64,000 nucleotides of DNA, taken from NCBI GenBank assembly GCA_948144175.1, contig CANXME010002151.1:186001-250000 (forward strand), given 5' to 3'. A program made the translations under genes and the position numbers. Numbering within the stretch: the stretch's first letter is position 1; each line of letters opens with the position of its first letter. Of this stretch, positions 20,197-30,616 are shown one piece after another. The DNA comes from Closterium sp. NIES-65 (Eukaryota > Streptophyta > Zygnematophyceae > Desmidiales > Closteriaceae). The notes under the pieces were generated by a model, which worked only from the letters and a program-made list of their open reading frames with translations, was not told the DNA's origin and ran no database searches.

Positions 20197-23100
20197 ATGG
20201 CGGGGAACACCTCGGCGGTAGCTGGTGAATCTTCAGCCCAAGATCGTAGCGGCAGCCATGATTCTGGTGTTTCTGCGCCAAGGGGAGAGCGAACAAGCCA
20301 GGGCTCGCTGATCAAGGAGGTGCTGAAAAACCTTACCGTCGAGAAGTTCAATGGTGAGGGCTATGATGATTGGGCCTGGAAAATGCAACTTTATTTCCGT
20401 CAGATCGGATTGCTGAAACTAATGATTGGGGAGGAGCCTAGACCGAGTGACCCCACCCTTCAGGAAGATTGGGACGAGCGCGCCTCGGCTGACTACTACT
20501 TGATGTCGCAGAGTTTGGAGCTGAACCAGCGTCACCACGTCATGCACCTGCTGCCGGAGGTTGAGTGCGGTCCGAAGGCGTGGACGGTGTTGAAGGAGCT
20601 GCACGCCCCTACCTCCGTCGCTGCGACGCTCATGATGGAGAGGGAGCTGTCCGCATTGCGCCTAAGCGAGGGAGAGCCGGTACAACACATCCTGGACAAG
20701 ATGTGTGATCTCTACCGAAGCTGGCGATCGCGGGAATCACCTACCCGGAGCAGACCAAGTGCCTGAAGATGCTCTCGCTGCTGCCGGAATCGTGGCTTCA
20801 ATTCACGAGCGGATTGAGCCTGCCGCAGAACCAGAGCTTGTGGACGCTCGAGTGGGTGCGGACGAAGATTCTGGAGGAGGACTTCCGTCGCCGCCAACTT
20901 TGGGGTGGAGATGACGGCAGCAGCGGCTACGGGATGCAAGGGAGCCGACGTGGCAAAGGACGTGGCTTCGGTGGTGCTGGACGCGGTGCAAAGAAAGACG
21001 ACGACTCCAACGACCAACAAGGAGGTACCGGTTGGGGTCGCGGTGCGAAATCTGGACGTGGGGGCAAGTCGGGTGCTGGTGGCAAAATGAAAGGGAGTTG
21101 CTGGTATTGTGAGAACGAAGGGCACCCCTGGTTTTTGTGCTATAAGAAACTCGATGGATGGACCCCCCAGAATCGTCACCAGGATGGCGGCGCGCGGAGG
21201 AACCAGAAAAACGGCGCCAACATGGTCGCTGATTCGTCCAACAACAACCCGAAGGGCAACGGTGGTGCGGAGAAGAAGAAGGAGCGCACCGCGGGCCAAT
21301 TCTTCCATGTGGGAGACAAGGGGGAGCAAGGAGACGCATCTGCTAAGGTTGGAGCAGAGCTGCACCCCTTGGACTATTGGGTGTTGGACACAGGCGCTGC
21401 TTGGACAATGACGCTGCGCAAGGACCTGCTAGACGACGTATGCGCTGCACCGATTAATGAGGTGTGCTCTGCCTCTGGACACATGTTGAAGGTGGCTGGT
21501 GTGGGACGAGCTGCGTTTAAGGGAGCGGATGGCAAGCCGACGTTCTCCTCGTCCCCGACCTGAAGGCCAACCTTATCTCCCTCCGTAAGCTTGGCAAGGC
21601 TGGGGTGAACACCAACACAGATGGGGCTCGCACTTATAAGGGGAAGCTGGGCAATCGGGTGCTTTGGGATCTGCACGAGAGCAAGGACGTGTACAGATCT
21701 ATGTGGCAGCTGCCGGCGCAGGCGTGGCACGGTGGGGGGCAGGCTGGAGAGGGGTCTGCATCCCAGGGGGAGTGCAACGCCGTTGGAGGGGTTGGTCTGA
21801 AAGTGTCGGCCAGATCTGGGGAGACGGATTGGGCAACTGCACACCGACGTTTGGGGCATGTGGCAATGCCTTTGCTGAAGTAGCTGGAGAAGGATGGAGC
21901 TGTTAAGGGCTTGAAGCTGAACGGACAACCACCCGATGATAACTGTGAAATTTGCCTCCTTTCAAAGTTCACCCGTTTCCCCTTCCATAGTGTGACTGGC
22001 AGGAGCCAAAAGCCGTTGGAGCTGGTCCACATGGACTTGGTGGGGCCGCTGCCGGTGCAAGGGCACAAGGGGGAGCGGTACTTCCTAACCATAGTGGATG
22101 ACTGGAGCAGGCTAATGTGGGCGTATCCGCTGAAGCAGAAAGATCACGCCGCCTCCACGATTCGGGACGATTGGCTGCCGTTAGTGGAGAAGCAAGCGGA
22201 GTGTGTTGTGAAGCGGATTAGGACAGATCAGGGTGGTGAGTTCCTTGGAGCTGAGATGACGGCCTGGCTCAAGAAGCAGGGCATCCAGAGGGAGCTGACC
22301 ACGGCTTACACCCCACAGTCCAACGGTGTAGCAGAACGGGCGAACCGGACAATTCTGGAGACAGCTAGGGCGCTGCTCATAGAATCTGGGCTGGGCAACT
22401 TGATGTGGCCCCATGCTGTTCGGCACGCTACCGTCGCTAGGAACAGGGTACTCACAAAGGTTGGGGATGACTCGTGGGTGCCGTTGGAGAGGTGGCTTGG
22501 GAGGAAGCCGCCGGTGGACATGCTGAGGGTGTTCGGTTGCATGGCAGTCGCCCACGTCCCCAAGACCTACCGCAGTAAGTTGGGGGCGAGTGCAATCTGG
22601 TGTGTGCATTTGGGGCTGGCTGCTGAGAGCAAGGGATGGCTGCTGTGGGAACCTTCCAAGGGTGTGTTGTTTGACAGCAGGGATGTGAAGTTTGTTGAGG
22701 GCATGATGTATGGGAGCTGGGAGAAACAGCCGGAGGCCAGGGTGTCCCAGCAAATGGAGCAGATCACCATGCAGCTGGACCTGACTCCTAGTGTGTGGGA
22801 GGAGGGAGAGGAGGCAGCTGCAGAGGGTGGTGATGGAAAGAAGGTACAGGAGGCACCTGCTGGTGGAGAAAATGATGGTGTGGAGACTAGCGGTAGCACT
22901 AGTGGAGCTGCTGGATCCGAGGGAGGAGAGCAGCAGCAGGGGAAAACTAAGAAGCCGAAGGGTGTCGTTATGAAGGGATGGGAGACACCCGTCTCCAGGC
23001 CAGGACGTACCCGTATGGCTACTAAGAAGCTGACTGCAGGAGCTGATGTAGCGGAGCAGCAGCTTGGGACCGAGGAGGCATTGCTGATTCTACCGCATGG

Positions 23101-24765
23101 CTATGATCCGGATGAGGAGGATGAACCTGCCTACTGTTTTCTTGCCCCTGCACCAGAGGAACCAGCTAGCATGGAGGAGGCATTAGCTGGACCAGATAGG
23201 GAGAAGTGGCTGGTTTCCAGGGATGCTGAGTACCAGAGCCTGCTAGAGAATGGGACATGGGAGCTGGTGGTGCTGCCTGAGGGGAAGAAAGCCGTACAGT
23301 GCAAATGGGTGCTAAGGATCAAGACCGATGACAAGGGACAGGTCACCATCTACAAGAGTAGGCTGGTGGCTAAGGGGTTTATGCAGAAGGAGAAGCGGGA
23401 CTTCAATGAGATCTTTGCTCCCACTGCCAAACCCCCTACCCTCCGTGTCTTGTTGGCAGATGCAACCGTTAGTGGGAAATTCATCATTCAGATGGATATA
23501 TCAACGGCATTCCTCAATGGGATTTTAGAGGAGGATGTGTACATGACGCAGCCACCTGGGTATGAGGATGGTACGGGCAGGGTGTGCAAGCTGAAAAAGT
23601 CCATCTACGGCTTGAAGCAGGCGCCACGCTGCTGGTACCAGAAGTTGGCAGCTCTTTTAGAGGAGATGGGATTCGGACCAGAAACTATGATGAGAGCCTC
23701 TTTCTCAAGAGGGAGGGGAAGAAGCAGGTGCTATTTCTGGTCTATGTGGACGATATTTTTCTCTTTAGCAGCAGCATGAAGGAGATCCAGAAGGTGCAGC
23801 AGCAGCTGATGGAGAACTTCAAGTGCAAGAACCTTGGGGAGGTAAAGAATTATCTCGGGATGCATATGGAGAGGGATCTGGATCACAGGTGGTTGAAGCT
23901 GCACCAGGAGAAGTTCATCAAGGAGCTGGGGGAGAAGTACGGGATTGAGAATGAGCGCAAAGTTGCAACTCCCCTGCCAGCAGAATTCAAGCTTGTGAAA
24001 GCTGCAGAGGATGAAGGGGTTGAAGCCGAGGAGCAGCAGCAATTTCAGTCCTTGGTGGGCAGCCTCTTGTATGCAGCAGTTCACACGAGGCCCGACATCT
24101 CTTTCTCGGTTGGGCAGCTGGCTAGGGTGGTGCAGAATCCATCAGAGGAGCAGGTGGATGCAGCTGAGCGTGTGGTGAAGTATCTGAACTCTCACCCAAG
24201 CATTGGAGTTCAATACTCCGCATCTGCACAGGTGAAGCCGAAAGGGGTTGTGGTGCTGAAAGAGAAGGGGGAGAGGCTTGGAGAAGGCAAGCTCTTTCTC
24301 ACTTGCTTTACTGATGCTACGTGGGCCTCTGAGAAGGAGGATTCCTCATCTGTGGGAGGATACATCTGTGTAGTTGGAGGAGGACCCGTTAGTTGGAGGT
24401 CAAAGAAGCAGACGGAGAGAGCACTCTCTTCTGTGGAATCAGAGTACATGGCGATGTTCCATGGGGTGAAGGAGGTGATTTGGCTGAGGAGGCGGTTAGA
24501 GGAGATTGGCCAGGAGCAAAAGGTTGCTACGCCGCTGTTTTGTGATAGCAAGGGAGCTCTTGGGATGGCCAGGAACGCTGTGCTTCATGGGCTCAATAAG
24601 CACATCCGTATCAAGTGGCACTGGCTGCGTAAGGAGGTGAAGAGGGGGACGGTGAATCCGATCTACATCAAGACTCACCAGCAGCCAGCAGACTTCCTCA
24701 CCAAGAGGCTTGCGGATGAGCCTCATTGGCGTTGTGTGCGCATGAGTGGAATGAGCATGAACTAG
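20197..24765 (+). pseudogene. L2 gag-pol polyprotein, frame-broken
   Basis: It starts MAGNTSAVAGESSAQDRSGS as in L3. Compared with L3 it has a 1-nt deletion in gag near 20710, a roughly 10-nt deletion near 21540 just after the protease, a TAG replacing Gln in the GAG-pre-integrase (near 21881, LLK*LEKDG), and a frameshift in RT near 23675. Intact motifs are the knuckle CWYCENEGHPWFLC, protease VLDTGAAWTM, integrase RTDQGGEF and NGVAERANR, RT YVDDIFLFS, and RNase H FTDATWASEKED. It cannot make a functional polyprotein. Confidence 0.9.
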
Positions 24766-24807
24766 TATGGAATGATGGGGATGCAGCCGGCAGGCTGAGG
24801 GGGAGTG

Positions 24808-25900
24808 TGTTAGGTGCAAATTCACATTGCCCGACATCCTGCCGTCTTTTTGTACGAGTATGCGTGTGCGAATGCATTTGCGTGTGAATGGTATGTTCGT
24901 GTGTTTGTTTGCTTTCGCAATTTTCGCTTGAAGCATTTGCAGGTACTCGCACAATGTGCGCTTCGGCATAACATTGTACGTGCTATGAACAGTACAAGCA
25001 GAAAGGACGAGCTCGCAAAGGAACCCAAGGTGGAAGCTTTGCGGTTCAACTTACTTGATTGCGCAGATTCAGTTCTATCCTACTCGAAATTGTACTGTTT
25101 TGTTTGGTTGACTATAGTGTAGCAGGGCAGGCACTATAGGGGTACAATTTAGGTGAAGGTTGGATGTTGTTTGTCTGTATCTGCATGCTACAGGGCCAGG
25201 GGAAACCAGCCGAACCAGCATTTGGCTGGTTGGGCAAAGACAAAACAGGTTCTGTTTTTAGGACCTGAACCTGGTTGTTGTTTTCCCAGGTTGGAAAAAC
25301 AGAACCAGAGGTTGTTTACCAACCTACTACCTGTTGTTTTGTCCAGCCAGGTTGGTTCTATTGCTTGGAGTTATTTGGGATCATCCCTAGTTGTTCCCAG
25401 GTTTATTCCCAAGGTCCATGCTAGCTAGAACTATATATTCCTTCTCTGTTTGTACCTGAATATAGTGAAATTGATTCAAGCGAATTCCTTCCTTGCTGGA
25501 ATTTCCTTTCTACACAGTGCGACGGCGGAATGCTACCCAAGTCAACGCTAGTACGCTAGCACTCCAACGCTAGGCTAACGCTGTCCGAGCCATAACTTCG
25601 TAATGGCAGAACTTTTTGCGAGGCAACTTGGCTTATTTTAAAGCTCTTAGAGTGAGCTTCGATATAGGAAATTCTCAGCTTAATCCGATCGACGGTCTGC
25701 ACGATACGCTGCGCGACGTTCAAGGTACTCTTGCTGTTTTGACTTAGTCCCTCTTGATCCCTCTCTCTACAAACTCGGACCCGAGGATAGGGGCTGGTCT
25801 TGTACCAGGCACCCAAGGACCCTTGGAGGTGACCCCGAGGAGAGGTTTTAAGTTTGATAAAGTCTTAATAGCTTGAGTTTATTAGGCCCTTACACCAACA
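24808..25900 (+). repeat. L-family LTR shared by L2 and L3 (1093 bp)
   Basis: It has the same ends and length as 19058-20150 with scattered substitutions. It is the 3' LTR of L2 and the 5' LTR of L3 (primer site 25904-25915). A TATATA box is near 25432. Confidence 0.92.
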
Positions 25901-25946
25901 AGCTGGTATCAGAGCTGCGTTATAGTGATCCTCGATATAGGTAGCT

Positions 25947-28900
25947 ATGGCGGGGAACACCTCGGCGGTAGCTGGTGAATCTTCAGCCCAAGATCGTAGC
26001 GGCAGCCATGATTCTGGTGTTTCTGCGCCAAGGGGAGCGCGAACAAGCCAGGGCTCGCTGATCAAGGAGGTGCTGAAAAACTTCACCGTCGAGAAGTTCA
26101 ATGGTGAGGGCTATGATGACTGGGCCTGGAAAATGCAACTTTATTTCCGTCAGATCGGTTTGCTGAAACTAATGATTGGGGAGGAGCCTAGACCGAGTGA
26201 CCCCGCCCTTCAGGAAGATTGGGACGAGCGCGCCTCGGCTGGCTACTACTTGATGTCGCAGAGTTTGGAGCTGAACCAGCGTCACCACGTCATGCACCTG
26301 CTGCCGGAGGTTGAGTGCGGTCCGAAGGCGTGGACGGTGTTGAAGGAGCTGCACGCCCCTACCTCCGTTGATGCAACATTGATGCTGGAGAGGGAGCTGT
26401 CCGCGTTGCGCCTGAGCGAGGGAGAGCCGGTGCAACCTGTCCTGGACAAATTGCGCGACCTCTACGCGAAGTTGGCGACCGCGGGAATCACCTACCCGGA
26501 GCAGACCAAGTGCCTGAAGATGCTCTCGCTGCTGCCGGAATCGTGGCTTCAATTCACGAGCGGATTGAGCCTGCCGCAGAACCAGAGCTCGTGGACACTC
26601 GAGTGGGTGCGGACAAAGATTCTAGAGGAGGACTTCCGTCGCCGTCAACTGAGGGGTGGAGACGACGGCAGCAGCGGCTACGGGATGCAAGGGAGCCGAC
26701 GTGCCAAAGGACGTGGCTTCGGTGGTGCTGGACGCGGTGCAAAGAAAGACGACGACTCCAACGACCAAGAAGGAGGTACCGGTTGGGGTCGCGGTGCGAA
26801 ATCTGGACGTGGGGTTAAGTCGGGTGCTGGTGGCAAAATGAAAGGGAGTTGCTGGTATTGTGAGAAGGAAGGGCACCCCTGGTTTTTGTGCTATAAGAAA
26901 CCCGATGGATGGACCCCCCAGAATCGTCACCAGGATGGCGGCGCGCGGAGGAACCAGAAAAACGGCGCCAACATGGTCGCTGATTCGTCCGACAACAACC
27001 CGAAGGGCAACGGTGGTGCGGAGAAGAAGAAGGAGCGCACCGCGGGCCAATTCTTCCATATGGGAGACAAGGGGGAGCAAGGAGACGCCTCTACCAAGTT
27101 TGGAGCAGAGCTGCACCCCCTGGATTATTGGGTGTTGGACACGGGCGCTGCTTGGACGATGACGCCGCGAAAAGACCTACTGGACCACGTACAAGCTGCA
27201 CCGATCAACGAGGTGTGCTCGGCCTCTGGACACGCGCTGAAGGTGGCTGGTGCGGGACGAGCTGCGTTTAAGGGAGCGGATGGCAAGCCGGTGGTGCTGC
27301 ACGACGTTCTTCTTGTTCCTGAACTCAAGGCCAACCTCATCTCCCTCCGTAAGTTTGGCAAGGCTGGGGTGAGCACTAGCACGGATGGGGCACGCACTTA
27401 CAAGGGGCAGCTGGGCAATCGGGTGCTTTGGGATCTGCACGAGAGTACGGACGTGTACAGATCCATGTGGCAGCTGCCGGCGTTGGCGTGGCATGGTGGG
27501 GGGCAGGCTGGAGAGGGGTCTGCATCCCAGGGGGAGTGCAACGCCGTTGGAGGGGTTGGTGTGAAAGTGTCGGCCAGATCTGGGGAGACGGATTGGGCAA
27601 CTGCACACCGACGTTTGGGGCATGTGGCAATGCCTTTGCTGAAGCAGCTGGAGAAGGATGGAGCCGTTAAGGGCTTGAAGCTGAACGGACAACCACCCGA
27701 TGATAACTGTGAAATTTGCCTCCTTTCACAGTTCACCCGTTTCCCCTTCCATAGTGTGGCTAGCAGGAGCAAAAAGCCGTTGGAGCTGGTCCACATGGAC
27801 TTGGTGGGGCCGCTGCCGGTGCAAGGGCACAAGGGGGAGCGGTACTTCCTAACCATAGTGGATGACTGGAGCAGGCTAATGTGGGCGTATCCACTGAAGC
27901 AGAAAGATTACGCCGCCTCTACAATTCGGGACGATTGGCTGCCGTTAGTGGAGAAGCAAGCGGAGTGTGTGGTGAAGCGGATTAGGACAGATCGGGGTGG
28001 TGAGTTCCTTGGAGCTGATATGACGGCCTGGCTCAAGAAGCAGGGCATCCAGAGGGAGCTGACCACGGCTTACACCCCACAGTCCAGCGGTGTAGCAGAA
28101 CGGGCGAACCGGACAATTCTGGAGACAGCTAGGGCGCTGCTCATAGAATCTGGGCTGGGCAACTCCATGTGGCCCCATGCTGTTCGGCACGCTACCGTCG
28201 CTAGGAACAGGGTACTCACAAAGGTTGGGGATGACTCGTGGGTGCCGTTGGAGAGGTGGCTTGGGAGGAAGCCGCCGGTGGACATGCTGAGGGTGTTCGG
28301 TTGCATGGCAGTCGCCCACGTCCCCAAGACCTACCGCAGTAAGTTGGGGGCGAGTGCAATCTGGTGTGTGCATTTGGGGCTGGCTGCTGAGAGCAAGGGA
28401 TGGCTGCTGTGGGAACCTTCCAAGGGTGTGTTGTTTGACAGCAGGGATGTGAAGTTTGTTGAGGGCATGATGTATGGGAGCTGGGAGAATCAGCCGGAGG
28501 CCAGGTTGTCCCAGCAAATGGAGCAGATCACCATGCAGCTAGACCTGACTGCTAGTGTGTGGGAGGAGGGAGAGGAGGCAGCTGCAGAGGGTGGTGATGG
28601 AAAGAAGGTACAGGAGGCACCTGCAGGTGGAGAAAATGATGTGGAGACTGACACTAGTGGAGCTGCTGGATCTGAGGGGAGAGAGCAGCAGCAGGGGAAA
28701 ACTAAGAAGCCAAAGGGTGTCGTTATGAAGGGATGGGAGACACCCGTCTCCAGGCCAGGACGTACCCGTATGGCTACTAAGAAGCTGACTGCAGGAGCTG
28801 ATGTAGCGGAGCAGCAGCTTGGGACCGAGGAGGCATTGCTGATTCTACCGCATGGCTATGATCTGGATGAGGAGGATGAACCTGCCTACTGTTTTCTTGC

Positions 28901-29204
28901 CCCTGCACCAGAGGAACCAGCTAGCATGGAGGAGGCATTAGCTGGACCAGATAGGGAGAAGTGGCTGGTTTCCAGGGATGCTGAGTACCAGAGCCTGCTA
29001 GAGAATGGGACATGGGAGCTGTTGGTGCTGCCTGAGGGGAAGAAAGCCGTACAGTGCAAGTGGGTGCTAAGGATCAAGACCGATGACAAGGGACAGGTCA
29101 CCATCTACAAGAGTAGGCTGGTGGTGTTAGGTGCAAATTCACATTGCACGACATCCTGCCGTCTGTTTGTACGAGTATGCGTGTGCGAATGCATTTGCGT
29201 GTGA
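25947..29204 (+). CDS. L3 gag-protease-integrase with truncated RT
   Basis: The 1085-codon open frame has a gag domain at about residues 45-225 (VEKFNGEGYDDWAWKMQLYF), a CX2CX4HX4C knuckle at residue 302 (CWYCEKEGHPWFLC), and a protease Asp at 398 in DTGA. The GAG-pre-integrase HRRLGH...CEIC is near 555-600. The integrase has D618, D682 and E718, giving exact DD35E spacing. RT begins near 990 (EKWLVSRDAEYQSLLENG) and stops after TIYKSRLV. The last 26 residues come from the fused LTR. Gag, PR and IN could still be made; reverse transcription could not. It is the best-preserved L coding sequence here. Confidence 0.9.
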   Translation: MAGNTSAVAGESSAQDRSGSHDSGVSAPRGARTSQGSLIKEVLKNFTVEKFNGEGYDDWAWKMQLYFRQIGLLKLMIGEEPRPSDPALQEDWDERASAGYYLMSQSLELNQRHHVMHLLPEVECGPKAWTVLKELHAPTSVDATLMLERELSALRLSEGEPVQPVLDKLRDLYAKLATAGITYPEQTKCLKMLSLLPESWLQFTSGLSLPQNQSSWTLEWVRTKILEEDFRRRQLRGGDDGSSGYGMQGSRRAKGRGFGGAGRGAKKDDDSNDQEGGTGWGRGAKSGRGVKSGAGGKMKGSCWYCEKEGHPWFLCYKKPDGWTPQNRHQDGGARRNQKNGANMVADSSDNNPKGNGGAEKKKERTAGQFFHMGDKGEQGDASTKFGAELHPLDYWVLDTGAAWTMTPRKDLLDHVQAAPINEVCSASGHALKVAGAGRAAFKGADGKPVVLHDVLLVPELKANLISLRKFGKAGVSTSTDGARTYKGQLGNRVLWDLHESTDVYRSMWQLPALAWHGGGQAGEGSASQGECNAVGGVGVKVSARSGETDWATAHRRLGHVAMPLLKQLEKDGAVKGLKLNGQPPDDNCEICLLSQFTRFPFHSVASRSKKPLELVHMDLVGPLPVQGHKGERYFLTIVDDWSRLMWAYPLKQKDYAASTIRDDWLPLVEKQAECVVKRIRTDRGGEFLGADMTAWLKKQGIQRELTTAYTPQSSGVAERANRTILETARALLIESGLGNSMWPHAVRHATVARNRVLTKVGDDSWVPLERWLGRKPPVDMLRVFGCMAVAHVPKTYRSKLGASAIWCVHLGLAAESKGWLLWEPSKGVLFDSRDVKFVEGMMYGSWENQPEARLSQQMEQITMQLDLTASVWEEGEEAAAEGGDGKKVQEAPAGGENDVETDTSGAAGSEGREQQQGKTKKPKGVVMKGWETPVSRPGRTRMATKKLTAGADVAEQQLGTEEALLILPHGYDLDEEDEPAYCFLAPAPEEPASMEEALAGPDREKWLVSRDAEYQSLLENGTWELLVLPEGKKAVQCKWVLRIKTDDKGQVTIYKSRLVVLGANSHCTTSCRLFVRVCVCECICV

Positions 29205-30181
29205 ATGGTATGTTCGTGTGTTTGTTTGCTTTCGCAATTTTCGCTTGAAGCATTTGCAGGTACTCGCGCATTGTGAGCTTCGGCATAACATTGTACGCGC
29301 TGTGAACAGTACAAGCAGAAAGGACGAGCTTGCAAAGGAACCCAAGATGGAAGCTTTGCGGTTCGGCTTACTTGATTGCGCAGATTCAGTTCTATCCAAC
29401 TCGAAATTGTACTGTTTTGTTTGGTTGACTATAGTGTAGCAGGGCAGGCACTATAGGGGTACAATTTAGGTGAAGGTTGGATGTTGTTTGTCTGTATCTG
29501 CATGCTACAGGGCCAGGGGAAACCAGCGGAACCAGCATTTGGCTGGTTGGGCAAAGACAAAACAGGTTCTGTTTTTAGGACCTGAACCTGGTTGTTGTTT
29601 TCCCAGGTTGGAAAAACAGAACCAGAGGTTGTTTACCAACCTACCACCTGCTGTTTTGTCCAGCCAGGTTGGTTCTGTTGCTTGGAATTATTTGGGATCA
29701 TCCCTGGTTGTTCCCAGGTTGATTCCCAAGGTCCTTGCTAGCTAGAACTATTTATTCCTTCTCTGTTTGTACCTGGATATAGTGAAATTGATTCAAGCGA
29801 ATTCCTTCCTTGCTGGAATTTCCTTTCTACGCGGTGCGACGGCGGAATGCTACCCGAGTCAACGCTAGTACGCTAGCACTCTAACGCTAGGCTAACACTG
29901 TCCGAGCCATAACTTCGTAATGGCAGAACTTTTCGCGAGGCAACTTGGCTTATTTTAAAGCTCTTAGAGTGAGCTTCGATATAGGAAATTCTCAGCTTTA
30001 TCCGATCGACGGTCTGCACAATACGCTGCGCGACGTTCAAGGTACTCTTGCTGTTTTGACTTAGTCCCTCTTGATCCCTCTCTCTACAAACTCGGACCCG
30101 AGGATAGGGGCTGGTCTTGTACCAGGCACCCAAGGACCCTTGGAGGTGACCCCGAGGAGAGGTTTTAAGTTTGATAAAGTC
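29125..30181 (+). repeat. L-family LTR, 3' truncated
   Basis: It begins TGTTAGGTGC directly after L3 RT codons and matches L LTRs to AAGTTTGATAAAGTC at 30181. There an inverted LTR fragment takes over. The terminal 35 or so bases, including ACACCAACA, are missing. Confidence 0.9.
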
Positions 30182-30616
30182 CTACCCTGGGAAAACAACA
30201 ACGAGGTTCAGGTCCTAAAAATAGAACCTGTTTTGTCTAACCAGCCAAATGCTGGTTCCGCTGGTTTCCCCTGGCCTTGTAGCATGCAGATACAGACAAA
30301 CAACATCCAACCTTCACCTAAACTGTACCCCTATAGTGCCTGCCCTGCTACACTATAGTCAACCAAACAAAACAGTACAATTACAAGTTGGATAGAACTG
30401 AATGTGCGCAATCAATTCGACCGAACTGCAAAGCTTCCATCTTGGGTTCCTTTGCGAGCTCGTCCTTTCTGCTTGTACTGTTCATAGGGCGTACAATGTT
30501 GTGCCGAAGCGCACATTGCGCGAGTACCTGCAAATCCATCAAACGAAAATTGCGAAAGAAAACAACCACACGAACATTCCATTCACACCCAAATGCATTC
30601 GCACATGTACCCAACA
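30182..30616 (-). repeat. Inverted partial L-family LTR
   Basis: This is the reverse complement of the first part of the L LTR, with a deletion near its outer end, terminating ACCCAACA at 30616. It abuts the plus-strand LTR at 30181/30182 with no spacer, so the two can fold as a long hairpin. Satellite DNA begins at 30617. Confidence 0.88.

Larger units (their letters stand above)
19058..25900 (+). mobile_element. Copia element L2, LTR to LTR
   Basis: The 1093-bp LTRs are at 19058-20150 and 24808-25900, with a primer site at 20154-20165, gag-pol at 20197-24765, and a polypurine tract before 24808. The domain order gag-PR-IN-RT-RH is copia. It is complete but frame-broken at several points, and both LTRs are shared with neighbours in a tandem array. 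Confidence 0.9.
24808..30181 (+). mobile_element. Copia element L3 with internal 3' deletion
   Basis: It consists of the 5' LTR at 24808, an intact frame from 25947, and an LTR beginning at 29125 inside the RT coding region. About 1.4 kb present in L2 (most of RT, all of RNase H and the polypurine tract) is missing. The right LTR is itself cut at 30181. Confidence 0.9.
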
